NCBI GenBank assembly: GCA_030734395.1
Contig: JAUZTG010000029.1
Span: 868,001 to 932,000, forward strand
From: Sarocladium kiliense
Taxonomy: Eukaryota; Ascomycota; Sordariomycetes; Hypocreales; Sarocladiaceae
Direction of reading: 5' to 3'
DNA: 64,000 nt
Position numbers and translations under genes: made by a program. Positions 31,493 through 42,012 of the stretch are shown here, piece by piece. How positions within the stretch are numbered: position 1 is the first letter of the stretch; each line of letters starts with the position of its first letter. A model generated the notes under the pieces. It was not told where the DNA came from, searched no databases, and was given only the letters and a program-made list of their open reading frames with translations.

Positions 31493-32647
31493 GGCGACTT
31501 GTGGTGATCAGATGAGACCCGAGCCCAGGAACAGTTACTTTGACGGTAGAAGAAAGAAAGAAGTCAAGTCAGAGGGTGATGATGACGATGATTCGAACAG
31601 ATCGAGAAGACGAGAGATGATTCAAGTCAACATTTCTTCTCAGCGAATGTGGGCAGGCTGAAGGTGCTATCATTTAATCTAGAGGTGTATTCGAGCTTCG
31701 TTCTCGCACTCACACATGTGCTGGAACCCAGTCATGGAATATCATTGGAGCTCTTAGAGACCTGGCTCTTGCGGGGTCCTCGTTCAGCTCCGGAATGTGC
31801 ACCAGAAGCGGCGCATAACACGCATCTTAGCTGCTTCAACTAGGAACGTAGATGCAGTTGTTCTGTAGGTTTACTGAACCCTGTGGTCAGATCGCCAGGC
31901 CTAGACTTATAAGAAAGGGGGTTGACTAGGGCCGCCACAAACGCCCAAAACGGGGGAACTCAGACCTTGGTATCCTGGCGCTGGCTTGCGGGTGTGAGAA
32001 TAACTGAAGGCTCCACCATTCAGCTGTGCTCTTCTCGCCAGTCATCTTCATTCCATTGATCAGCCATTGTCATAAGTGGCATTGGTGACTGCAATTAGCC
32101 ATTTGTGAGCATTCTGGTCAAATATGTGGCTGGCTGCAGTGGTCGTGTGACAGATGAGGGGCGTCCTGTGTCAGAAGTACTGACGAGAGTGACCATTGCG
32201 TGTCGGAGCCTGCGAGAATTTGGATCGGCAACTTGCCAGAGGCAGACTTGGACGAGGACGAAAAATGGCTACTACCACTCAAGTCTGAATAGCTACAGAC
32301 TTTGAGCCGGTACTGCGAACAACAGTAGTGCCCAGCGATGCCGTCCGCGTCGCCACCTCGATAGGGCCAAAGGGTACGGGGTGCGGGCCGCTGCCGCTAC
32401 TATATTTCCCGAGACATAAAGGGATCGCGCGTGGGAATCGAGATGGCGATCAGGCTTCTAATATCGTGCTCTAGACCATGGAGCTTGCAATCTGTGTTAT
32501 AGATTATTCAAGGACACCCAGTAACGATTCTTGATAATATTGTTCAGACATTGCGCACCCGAAGTGACCAGCCAGCAATTGACCAAGGGCTACGATCGAA
32601 AAGGCCCTGGCTCCCTTAGGAACTGAGAGACAAGAGCAACAGCTGCA
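31493..32647. other. Intergenic region between DUF1772 gene and heme-thiolate peroxidase
   Basis: This is 1.15 kb of non-coding sequence with no recognisable gene. It holds the upstream region of the DUF1772 gene and the 3' region of the peroxidase gene. A reverse-strand copy of CAGCCAGCC occurs at 32128-32136, related to the repeats at 33775-34349. Confidence 0.5.
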
Positions 32648-33466
32648 TTAGAACTGCACACCCACCGCCGTAGTCATCCTCTTGACGGCACCAAAGAATT
32701 CAATCAGCCCCATGGTCCACCATCTCCTCCTCTTCCAACCTTCCGCATATGGCAGTCTTTCATCCTTGAAGATGGCGCGGACGTAGTCAACGCGGATAGT
32801 CTTTCCATCGCCAAAGCAGCCCATCATCAGCGCGACCTGACCGCAATTGACTTGGTGTTCCGCCGGACCGTAAACCAGATCCTTGTTGTCCTCGAGTTGC
32901 TGTTGGATGCGAGCTTTGATGAACCGGCCCAGATCGTCGACAGTAAGCGTCTTGCCGCCGTCAGAGGAGTACTGCAGCATGTTCTCAATCAAGTCATCTT
33001 GCGGGTCGTTGTTGCCGGCTTTTTGGTCGATGTCGCGCCGAGACAAGGAGATGTCATGCTCAATGGCGCCGTGGGAGGCGAGATCCACGAGATTGAGAAA
33101 CTTCTTCCCTTTGCTGTCGACCTGAGAGGCTTTCCAGCAGCCAAAGTAGTCAAAGAACGTATAGGGATTCTTGATCAGAGTCCAGATTCTCTGCATCGTA
33201 CTGACTGGCTTCTTGCGATACGACTTTGACGGGTCATGGTACTCGAAGTATGTTGGTATGGCGAAGACGGAACCGAGAAGCGGGCTCATACCCACGTGTC
33301 GCATAGAGGCGTTGAGATCTTTCATGTAGATCTTCTTTCCGTCCCGTTCAATGAAGCCATGGTTGGCAAGAGCATTGATGACAGGGCAGGGACTCCTGCT
33401 CGCAGTCGAACCCTCCCTTCTGTAGTCCCCGACCTCTAACGCAGGATGGCCAGTGGGAAGGTCCAT
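32648..33466 (-). CDS. Heme-thiolate peroxidase (chloroperoxidase / unspecific peroxygenase superfamily)
   Basis: Single exon of 272 residues, PF01328-type. The heme-thiolate Cys is in the proximal PCP motif (SRSPCPVINALANHGFI, Cys27), and the acid-base/metal motif EHD is at about 135-137 (HGAIEHDISLSRRD). EHD marks the CPO-like short group rather than the EGD group of long peroxygenases. Such enzymes use peroxide or organic hydroperoxides to oxygenate or halogenate substrates. The length and the N-terminus MDLPTGHPALEVGDYRREG suit short forms without a signal peptide, so it may be intracellular. An in-frame ATG at 33556 would add 30 partly hydrophobic residues and could create a signal anchor; I judge it less likely. 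The gene is divergent from the Ppo-type dioxygenase. Confidence 0.88.
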   Translation of the reverse strand: MDLPTGHPALEVGDYRREGSTASRSPCPVINALANHGFIERDGKKIYMKDLNASMRHVGMSPLLGSVFAIPTYFEYHDPSKSYRKKPVSTMQRIWTLIKNPYTFFDYFGCWKASQVDSKGKKFLNLVDLASHGAIEHDISLSRRDIDQKAGNNDPQDDLIENMLQYSSDGGKTLTVDDLGRFIKARIQQQLEDNKDLVYGPAEHQVNCGQVALMMGCFGDGKTIRVDYVRAIFKDERLPYAEGWKRRRWWTMGLIEFFGAVKRMTTAVGVQF

Positions 33467-34964
33467 GGTAAGTCGCTTGGAGTAGGAAGGAACGGCTTCG
33501 AAAGTAATTGTAACGAAGAGTAATGGAGTTTGGAGAATGGGAGCGGAAATCGACAAGGAGTACCTGAACCAGCTGGACCAGGTCGACCTCTGCGAAATAT
33601 GCCTTCACGCACACTGGACACACTTGATAGGGAAACGCCCAATCCTTTACAGAAAAGACGACCCTGCATTCCTTCGAGGGGTATCAAGACCCTGCCACCG
33701 TTCCAAGGCTGCATAGGTGGCGTGAACTTACACAGCGCACAGATTCATACCTCCTCATCAGATGGCCCCCAGAATCAGCCAGCCCGGTCCAATGAGTCTG
33801 GACCTGAACGTAGAGATAGGTAATAGTGCAATCCAAATGGGCAGAGAGTATTATTTCACGCCCAAATGCGGGAGCCTTCTTCCTCTCACTGCTGTAATTG
33901 GTAGTCACGGTTTTTGTGGCTTGAGATCTTGAGGGGCCAGGCAAACCAACACAACATGCAACAGAGAGGGGCCAGACGCGACACGGCAAGCTAGCCAGGC
34001 AATAATTCCCCATATAGTTCTCTTCCCAAGGTTCAGGCTGTAGGGCTAGAGCTGGGGTCGAGAGCGACGGCGGAGTCCAGGCCGCGGGCCGTGCGCTAGT
34101 TTCCTTCTTAGACACGTTCAGCCAGCCACTAGAATCGAGACTATGTCTCGTATCCATTATTCGTGGCCGCAGTACCGTCGCCAGTGCTCTGTGCCTTTCT
34201 CCCGAATACCATATGGTTCAATGGCCAAAGTATAGGGAATTCTATCAGCCAGCCCCACGAAAAGGCTCACAAACTAGGATCTGTTCCCGCGATACTAGTT
34301 GGACGCTAAGTAAACCCCTTCCTCCCTCACCCTAGGTCTTCAGCCAGCCCCGCATGGTTCTTGGAATCAATGGAACAAGCTGAATCGACGAAAAGGATTT
34401 CGTCGGCAGGCAGTGGGTAGATTGTAAGACTTCCTCTGCTCCTAGCGGATGACTAGCTGCCAGCCACGTCGTGTGTACCTCCATTGGTCCTAAACCCCAT
34501 CACGGAATGTGACCAAAGAAGTGGCTTTCGGGTGATCACACGCCTCGGGCGAGCAATGAGCCACGATAAGACAGAACAGGTTAACTTGGAATGTGTCGAC
34601 TTTTCCAGCTCAATCCAGATGTCGTAGTCTTCGTCGACTATCTCTTCCCGGTCCGGAACTATTGCACTATATGAGACGCCACGCAGCATGGTCATGTACG
34701 AGGTGTTGTTCCTATAAAGTGCTAGTTGAGAGTGCTGTAGGGCTCGTGAGATCTCCTCCTACCCTCTTGTTGTCCGCGTTCTGGCCCCCATCCTCCTCTC
34801 CGTGTCGACAACAAGAAGGAAGGCAGAGCACCCAGAGTGTGAGGCCCAATCGCTTCTCAGCTTCACTTACTCCTTGTAGTTTCAGACGTCCCTGATACTC
34901 CGTTGAGGGGCACTTCAATCTTATCGTGTAGTCTGAAGAGCGGGGTGGCCACAAAGGCGCAGCC
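33467..34964. promoter_or_regulatory. Divergent promoter of peroxidase and Ppo dioxygenase with a repeated 10-mer
   Basis: This 1.5 kb stretch has no gene. It contains four exact plus-strand copies of TCAGCCAGCC, at 33775-33784, 34118-34127, 34245-34254 and 34340-34349, within 575 bp. One copy of any given 10-mer would be expected in about 500 kb of one random strand. The flanks of the copies differ, so this is not a longer duplicated block. A shared regulator site is plausible but unproven. Confidence 0.45.
33775..34349 (+). repeat. Four dispersed copies of TCAGCCAGCC
   Basis: The copies start at 33775, 34118, 34245 and 34340. Only the 10-mer is shared; neighbouring bases differ. A 9-base core copy in reverse orientation lies at 32128-32136, downstream of the peroxidase gene. 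No such cluster was noticed in the other intergenic stretches, although that check was by eye. Confidence 0.8.
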
Positions 34965-37900
34965 ATGGGTTCTATTAATATCAGCAAGCAAGATCAGGAG
35001 CTCATGGAGTTGACCTTGCAGGTCAGGAACAGGAAAGAGAATGACGAAAGATACGCCCAGTTCCGCGGAGACAACTTAATCGGGGTAAAGTCGACCGAGA
35101 TCCCAACTTCTTCGTATCAGCCTCTAATGTTGCGTGAGAGCACAGAACCAGATCGTTCCCAAGACAAGCCTGCTTACCGATATCGCCACCGTTCTCCAGC
35201 CTAGCAACTGGGGTGCATTAAAGCGAACGATCGATGGCTTCATCAAGGGCAAAGGCATCGATGTAACCACCCTCGAGAAGTCGTTTCTGAATGCCCTGGT
35301 TCTGACCTCTACTCTCAGGGCCAAAGTCTTGCCACTATTGCAGGAAGCCTTTCCAACTACAGCGTTAAGCGACAAGAGCTCATCGATGGCCAAGTCAAGG
35401 ACAAATACGACAAGATGTTGCATCGTATGTATTCTGTTACAGGTACCCTGCTTAGCAAGTTTGGGCGCACACTGATGCTCTGATTAGCACCTTTGACCTA
35501 CCTTGGCGATGCTTTCCAGTATCGAACGGCAGACGGCAAGTTCAACAGCGTTCTTCATCCGCATCTTGGCCAGGCCGGTGCTCCGTATGCCAAGACAGTT
35601 CCGTCAAAAACAGCACCCCTTGGGGCGCTTCCGGATCCTTCAGATCTGTTCGACAAGTTGATGATGAGAGAGGAAGGCGGTCGCCAAAGTCAATCTGGAC
35701 TTTCTGCCATGCTCATATATCATGCAACTATCATCATTCACGACATCTTCCGAACCAACGATGACGACAAAAATATCTCGGATAGCTCATCTTACCTTGA
35801 CTTGTCTCCGCTCTACGGCTACACGAAGGAGATGCAACTCAAGGTGCGAGACGGCAGGTACAAGCTCGGACTTCTCAAGCCAGACACGTTTGCCGAGGAT
35901 CGGTTGCTTCGGCAGCCTCCCGGTGTATGTATCATGCTCGTTATGTACAATCGCTATCACAACTATGCTGCCAGACAGCTGGCCCGAATCAACGAAAACG
36001 CTCGTTTCTCCGTTCCGAAGAAATACGGCAAGACCAAGCTTGTCTCGCTGGTGCACAACTTCGTTACCTCTCTCGATGACAGTGCAATCCAGAAGTGCAA
36101 TAAATATGGGAAACTCTGGAAGAAGTGGGAAGCATCGAAGTTTGAGCCGATGAAGCCTCCAAAGGTCAAGCAGTCTGAAGAAGAGAAGGCGAAACAGGAC
36201 AAGATGGAAGCAGACAGGAAGGCTGAAAGCGATGCCATCTACAAGGAGACCACTCCATACGAGGAGGCTCTTGAGCTGCTTCTTCAGGAAGCCAAATCCA
36301 AAGCCAAGGATGGCGAAGCTTGGGAGAAGAGCCGCAAATTGTTTGAGACTCAGTGGGAAGCCGCCTGGACAAAGCTTGATGACGATCTTTTCAACACGGC
36401 TCGTCTTATCACCTGCGGTATCTACATCCAGATCTCCGTTCATGACTACCTGAGAGCATTGATGGGCTTCCACCAATTCGATACCAACTTTACTCTCGAC
36501 CCTCGCGCCGACTTTGACCAGAAGAAGACCACCCGTGGCATGGGAAATCAGGTCACGGTTGAGTTCAACCTCCTGTACCGCTTTCACTGCGCCATCACAC
36601 TCAAGGACGAAGCGTTTACTGAGGAATACATGGAGAAGAAGCTCAAGTTCGAGAATCCGCGCGATACTCCGCTGCCCGTTTTTCTCCAGAAGATGGCTGC
36701 TATCAAGAAGTACCAGGAAGCACAAAAGGAGGCGGGCACAGATCCTGATGAGCCCTGGGAAGTCACCTTTGGCATTCCCGACAGCACTGATCCGAACAAT
36801 CCGACGCCTCCGGCAGAGTCGAAGGAGTTCAAGCGGAATGCATTCACGAACCTCTTCGATGACAAAGCAATGGTAGAAGCACTCATTTCGTCAATGGACG
36901 ACCCCATCTCCAACTTTGGTCCTCGCAATACACCCAAGTGTCTCAAGGCAGTGGAGATCATGGGCATCTTGCAAGCACGGAAATGGGAGGTGGGCACCTT
37001 GAACGACTTCAGGGAGTTCTTCGGCATGTACAGACACGAGACCTTTGAGAGTGTGACCAAGAACGTGGAGATCCAGAATGCGCTGCGAGATCTATATGAG
37101 CATCCTGACAAGATTGAGCTGTATCCTGGCATCTTCTGCGAGTCGGACGAGTTCATGGGCCTGGACCCCGGTCCGAGGCAGTCAAGCTCTGCGCTGTGGA
37201 CTGCTATCTTCTCAGATGCCATTACTCTGGTCCGTTCCGACCGCTTCTACACTGTCGACTGGAACACGAACTCCCTCACCTCGTGGGGCATGAAAGAAGT
37301 CACCCCTGACAATGACATCTGCAAGACTTCCGTCTTCTACCGCCTGATCCAGCGTGCGTTCCCAGGATGGTTCACTTACGACACGGTCCGTTTCTTCCAC
37401 CCATTCTACACGGCTGAGCAGAACGCCACGTTCGCCAAGGCGCAAGGCTATGGGCCTCAATTTAGGGAGACTCAGGTTCCAGGACGAGGTCCCAAGTCTG
37501 CGGGCCCCTCCAAGCCTCAGAAGCCGATCTATCTGGACAACTACGCCGACATCATGAAGATCTTGACGGACAAGAGCGGCGGCCTTGTGAATCCTGCGTT
37601 GTACCACAAGCATAACTTGCCCAAGGCTGTGGCAGACGTCCTGGACTCTAAACGCGAGCCCCCAACCCTCGACGCCAAAGTGCTGAATGATCATGTGCTA
37701 TCGGTCGAGCCGCAGCTTAAAGACTATATTGACAAGCTGATGCGATATGTTGTCAAGAGGGAATCAGTTGCCATGACACACTCGACCTTCCAGATCGACG
37801 CTACCAGAGAGTAAGTCTTTCCCTATCCTACTCCAGTGCGAGTGCATGTTGGATAAAATAGCAATCCATTGGCCGTATTGACTGACATGTGTTCCGTGTT

Positions 37901-39488
37901 CTTGCAGTTTCGCGATCCCTGTAGTGACAAGATACGTCGCAGACTTCCTAGGTTTCGGCGACAAACTGCGCACGGTATCCAATCTGACAAACTCATATAC
38001 TGAAAACGAAATCTACCAGCATATCACCAATTGCCAAATCTTCCTGTCGTACAACGCTGATGAGACGAAGTTAATGAAGCGCCGCAATGCATTCAAGACG
38101 TCCATGGCGTTCCTAACTGACCTCACGCAGAAGGGAAACATTTTCCAGGCCAAGCAATGGGCCATTACTCAGGCATTGTTCGGGAAGAAGCCAACGAACC
38201 CAATGTCTGAGCTCGGCATTTATGTGGCAAAGCTGGTATTGGACTACGAGAGTGACGCAAGCAGAGCCGCAGCCATTCTGTTGCTGATCTGTCTCGACTT
38301 CGCCTATCACTCCGTCATCTCTGTGAGTCAATACCAACTCGCTGCTCCTGTCTGGTCGCGAATACTCATGAAGGCATCTAGTTTACGGCCGTGCTCGATG
38401 AGTACATGAGAGAGCTGTATCTGGCCAGTCTTGATGGAGACAAGGCTCAGGAACCAAAATGGATCGAGATTCAGAGGCTGGCGTTCAGCCCCGATCCTGA
38501 GGAAGCCGACGAGGCTCTCGCGCACAATATCCGAGCGGTAGCTCAGGGTGCTGTGCGAATGCCCATCGTACGCAAAGCAATCGCAGATCTGGACGTGATG
38601 GTCGGAGGAAAGAAGATCAAGGCTGGTGAGACGGTGATCCTAGATCTTGTAGGTTTTCGCATACTCCTTTGTGGCAGCCCCAAGCGTTCATGCGCAAACT
38701 AACCACACCGTCTCCTCCATCAGGCCCCTCTGAACAAAATCGTCGAGCCTTTGGCACAGCACAACGGCGATGTCGAGATCCTGGAATCCCAGCTCAGCAT
38801 CGCAGACAAGTACGGGGTCTTCCAGCCCGTGCGATTCGGTGTTCTCGCACTGAACTCCATGGTCAAGTTCATTGCGCAGATGAAAAACCCGCGTCGTGGA
38901 CATGATGCACAGGGCAAGCTCAAGAAGGTTCGCATCGACGAGTCTGCCGAGGGCTACGCAAACTACATGGCGCCCATGCGAGTGGAGCGTATTCGGGTCC
39001 AAACCTTGCCTCTTCCAAAGACTGAGCGCGACAACATCTTCTCTGATGATGTCTTGCGGCCGACAACTGACACTTATCTTACGCCCAACTGGGATGAGAT
39101 GATTCCTTTCCCGATGACTTGGAAGATCCGCTTTGACGGCTTCGGTCACTCCGACTACCGAGTTGGCGATAACCCATATGGAAGAGTCGTGCCTACTTGG
39201 CTCCCCGATTCCGAGCCACCGTTCTACCAGCTTCAAGGGGCCAGCACAACAGGAGGAACATTCGGTGATGTGAGGCCTGAATGCATCTGTGCCGTCGCGA
39301 AAGCAGCCAGAACGACTGAGAGTAAAGACCCAAAGACTGGAAAGGCTAAGGACGAGAAGAAGGACAAGGACACGGATGAGACTCACTGCCCTTGCCTTGG
39401 TGAGTCGGAGCACAACAAGCATGAACATGCGAGCAAGACCGGACAGTATTCGACGGGATGTGGAATGGGTATCCATGCAGCTCCTTAG
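34965..39488 (+). CDS. Ppo-type fatty-acid dioxygenase with a degenerate P450 domain
   Basis: Seven exons: 34965-35084, 35146-35262, 35319-35424, 35488-37810, 37908-38322, 38382-38648 and 38724-39488, giving 1370 residues, longer than the usual 1050-1150. The N-terminal heme peroxidase/dioxygenase half is intact: distal His region HATIIIHDIFRTND (about 196), SSYLDLSPLYG, and the catalytic Tyr and proximal His in NLLYRFHCAI (about 478). Linoleate diol synthases and psi-factor oxygenases (PpoA) use this half to make 8- or 10-hydroperoxides. A charged, Lys/Glu-rich insert sits at about 329-409. The C-terminal P450 half (from about 889) keeps overall similarity but lacks the Cys heme ligand loop, the ExxR Glu and the Asn-Gln isomerase motif. 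A Lys-rich tail with Cys-x-Cys pairs and His residues ends the protein (1300-1370). The second intron (35263-35318) was placed by frame and its CTGAC branch site. Confidence 0.88.
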
Positions 39489-40176
39489 AGTGATCCAAAG
39501 TAGTTCTTTCTCTTCATCATGATACTTTTCTCTATAAGGACTTCAACCAGTTCCGCCAGCTATACTTCCCAGCTCCCCATTCAGGTATTGAATAGGTAAC
39601 TTTGATAGTCGATATTACGGACATAGGCATCTTGACTGTTCCACTCGCGTCGAGAAGGTGTATTCCATTTCGAGTGTGTACTTTATTACATATTCCCACG
39701 AGAGCCTCCAATTTTCGATCAGGCTTGTCTCTAATTTCAATGGTCCTTAGTCTCTCCGTCTTGGAGCTGCGTCTGGAGGTTTCATGAGATTCGTGGGTGA
39801 AATGAATTGCGAGGCCATCCATACATGAGGACATACCTTGCCGGCTGTGCGCCACTTTATCGTCAAATGTCGTGAACTACAAGCGGCAGCGAATATATTG
39901 AGCCTTTTTACGTATCTTCGTATCACCGCACATGATCAGAATTATTATATCATATTCGTTAGATATCGCCAGTTGGTCCTGGCCATGAAGAAGTTCCAAC
40001 ACGCCCCATCAGGCAAGGTTAGCTACTACAGGTTAGCTCGCAACCTTGGACTACATCATAGCCTCGTAGGATTATGCTCGCTCACCTCATTTCACACTGC
40101 ACACATGTCGCACACCGACATGGTTCCCAAGAGCTTTTGAGCTCCGATCTCACTTGGACACATACTGTCAGCAGCA
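39489..40176. other. Intergenic region before the cysteine-synthase-like gene
   Basis: This 688 bp AT-richer stretch lies between two tandem plus-strand genes. It holds the Ppo 3' region and the promoter of the next gene. No gene is seen. Confidence 0.5.
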
Positions 40177-41547
40177 ATGGCCCTCACCGACCACCCTAAA
40201 GCCTACGGCTCAGCCGCCGTAGCCCTCGCTTTCACTGCCGGCATCCTCGTCACCTTGGGCTTCAAAGATCTCTACCCAGACCTCGAAAATCGTTACCAAC
40301 AGAAGCGCGGCTCCATAGCTCGTCGCAGAGGATCCAAACTTTCAGATCCCAGCCGGCGCAGCAGTCTCTTCTGGGGCGCACCACTCAAGCTCGAGGACCA
40401 TGAGGCGCAACCTGAGGATCCTTCCTCGTCCAACAACACGGGTCGAGACGTCCAAGGCACATCTGACGGTATCGAGGCCTGCATCGGCAACACGCCTCTG
40501 ATCCGGATAGCCTCCCTCTCAGAAGCGACAGGTCGCACCATCCTCGCCAAAGCAGAATTCCTCAATGGCGCGGGCAACTCTCCCAAAGACCGTGTCGCCC
40601 TCAACATGATCAAAGAGGCCGAGGAACAAGGCCTCCTGCATCCTCACCAAGGTGACACCATCTATGAAGGCACAGTTGGCAGCACTGGTATCTCTCTCGC
40701 CGCGCTGGCACGCGCAAAGGGCTACAAAGCTCACATCTGCATGCCCGACGACCAGAGCTTCGAGAAGTCAGATCTTCTTCATCACCTAGGCGCAGAAGTT
40801 GAGCGAGTCCCCGTTCAACCCATCACCAGCCCGGATCATTTCGTCAACCTGGCCAGGAGAAGAGCAAAAGAGCATGCAGCCTTAAAAGCCGACGGCAGCA
40901 AGGGCTTCTTCGCCGACCAGTTCGAATCACCTTCCAATTGGCGCGCCCACTTCCAAACCACCGGCCCAGAGATCATCTCTCAAACGTCTGGTGAGATCCA
41001 CGCCTTCGTCGCCGGCGCAGGCACAGGCGGGACCATCTCTGGCGTAACCAAATACCTCAAAGAACAAGCCTCGCTCCCCTCCCCACCCCTCATCATCCTC
41101 GCCGACCCCCAAGGCTCCGGACTCTACAACAAGATCCGCCACGGAGTGATGTACTCCCCCACCGAGAAAGAAGGCACCCGTCGCCGATCCCAAGTCGACT
41201 CGATAGTCGAAGGCGTAGGCATCAATCGCGTAACGCAAAACCTCGAAGAAGCCCGCGATCTAATTGACGATGCCGTGAAGGTCACAGATGAGCAGGCTTG
41301 TAGGATGGCGAGGTGGTTGGTGCAGAAGGATGGGTTGTTCGTGGGGAGCAGCAGTGCGGTGAACTGCGTGGCGGCCGTGCAGGCGGCGGGGAGGCTGAGG
41401 GAGGGAGAGACGGTAGTGACGGTTTTGTGTGACCCGGGGACAAGGCATTTGAGTAAGTTCTATAAGAGGATTAAGGAGATGGGTTTGGAGGAGGCGGAGG
41501 TGGATGATTTGTATGAGGACCTGGGCTTGAAGAGGCCGGAAGAGTGA
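40177..41547 (+). CDS. Mitochondrial membrane-anchored cysteine-synthase-like protein (Mcy1 type)
   Basis: Single exon of 456 residues. A short N-terminal hydrophobic segment (AAVALAFTAGILVTLGF, about 13-30) precedes a basic disordered linker (RRRGSKLSDPSRRSS), as in yeast Mcy1 (YGR012W), which is anchored in the outer mitochondrial membrane. The fold-type II PLP domain begins near 100 with IGNTPLIRI. The PLP lysine is in AGNSPKDRVA (about 137), the substrate loop is EGTVGSTGISLA, and the phosphate-binding loop is GAGTGGTISG. This is the cysteine synthase/cystathionine beta-synthase family. O-acetylserine sulfhydrylase activity is inferred; some members of this group may have another role. 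The gene is convergent with TFIIS. Confidence 0.88.
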   Translation: MALTDHPKAYGSAAVALAFTAGILVTLGFKDLYPDLENRYQQKRGSIARRRGSKLSDPSRRSSLFWGAPLKLEDHEAQPEDPSSSNNTGRDVQGTSDGIEACIGNTPLIRIASLSEATGRTILAKAEFLNGAGNSPKDRVALNMIKEAEEQGLLHPHQGDTIYEGTVGSTGISLAALARAKGYKAHICMPDDQSFEKSDLLHHLGAEVERVPVQPITSPDHFVNLARRRAKEHAALKADGSKGFFADQFESPSNWRAHFQTTGPEIISQTSGEIHAFVAGAGTGGTISGVTKYLKEQASLPSPPLIILADPQGSGLYNKIRHGVMYSPTEKEGTRRRSQVDSIVEGVGINRVTQNLEEARDLIDDAVKVTDEQACRMARWLVQKDGLFVGSSSAVNCVAAVQAAGRLREGETVVTVLCDPGTRHLSKFYKRIKEMGLEEAEVDDLYEDLGLKRPEE

Positions 41548-42012
41548 GGCTGTATATGATGTCTTCAACATGCAAGGACTGCCGGGGGGTCAAAACAGAC
41601 TGTATAGTACCATGTACAAATCCACAGATTTTCGCCATCTCTGCAACCCTACGTGCCTCGCAACATCTTGTCTACGGAGGCAAAAGGCACATGAACACAA
41701 GTGTCACCCTACAACATCAAAAAGTCAACCCCAAAGTCACTGGAACGGCCCTGTTGTAAAAGAAGATTCTGATTCTTGCAGGTCCTTGCTCCCCTGCCCC
41801 CGTTTTTTCTCCCCAACTCCAAGAGATGACCGTAGATAAATGGACGTAAAAGGGAAGTTAAATATAACACAATAAGAAAAGTGAAAGAAACGGACAACTC
41901 CCAGCACAGCAACGTTGCAAAAAAGGCCCGCGATAAGACAGGGTCTATCCTCCACTCCAAAGAAAACGCTCCACGACCTCATTGACTTCGCCGGGTAGGC
42001 AACAAGGCCTGT
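41548..42012. other. Convergent 3' region of the cysteine-synthase-like gene and TFIIS
   Basis: This is 465 bp between convergent stop codons, with AT-rich 3' untranslated character. No gene is seen. Confidence 0.5.

Noticed and set aside
33467..33556. Extended start of the heme-thiolate peroxidase at 33556
   Set aside because: The extra 30 residues do not form a convincing signal peptide, and the shorter start matches the usual N-terminus of short family members. It is not excluded if transcription starts upstream.
35787..36725. Minus-strand frame of 312 codons inside the Ppo gene
   Set aside because: Antisense shadow of the charged dioxygenase exon; no family motif.
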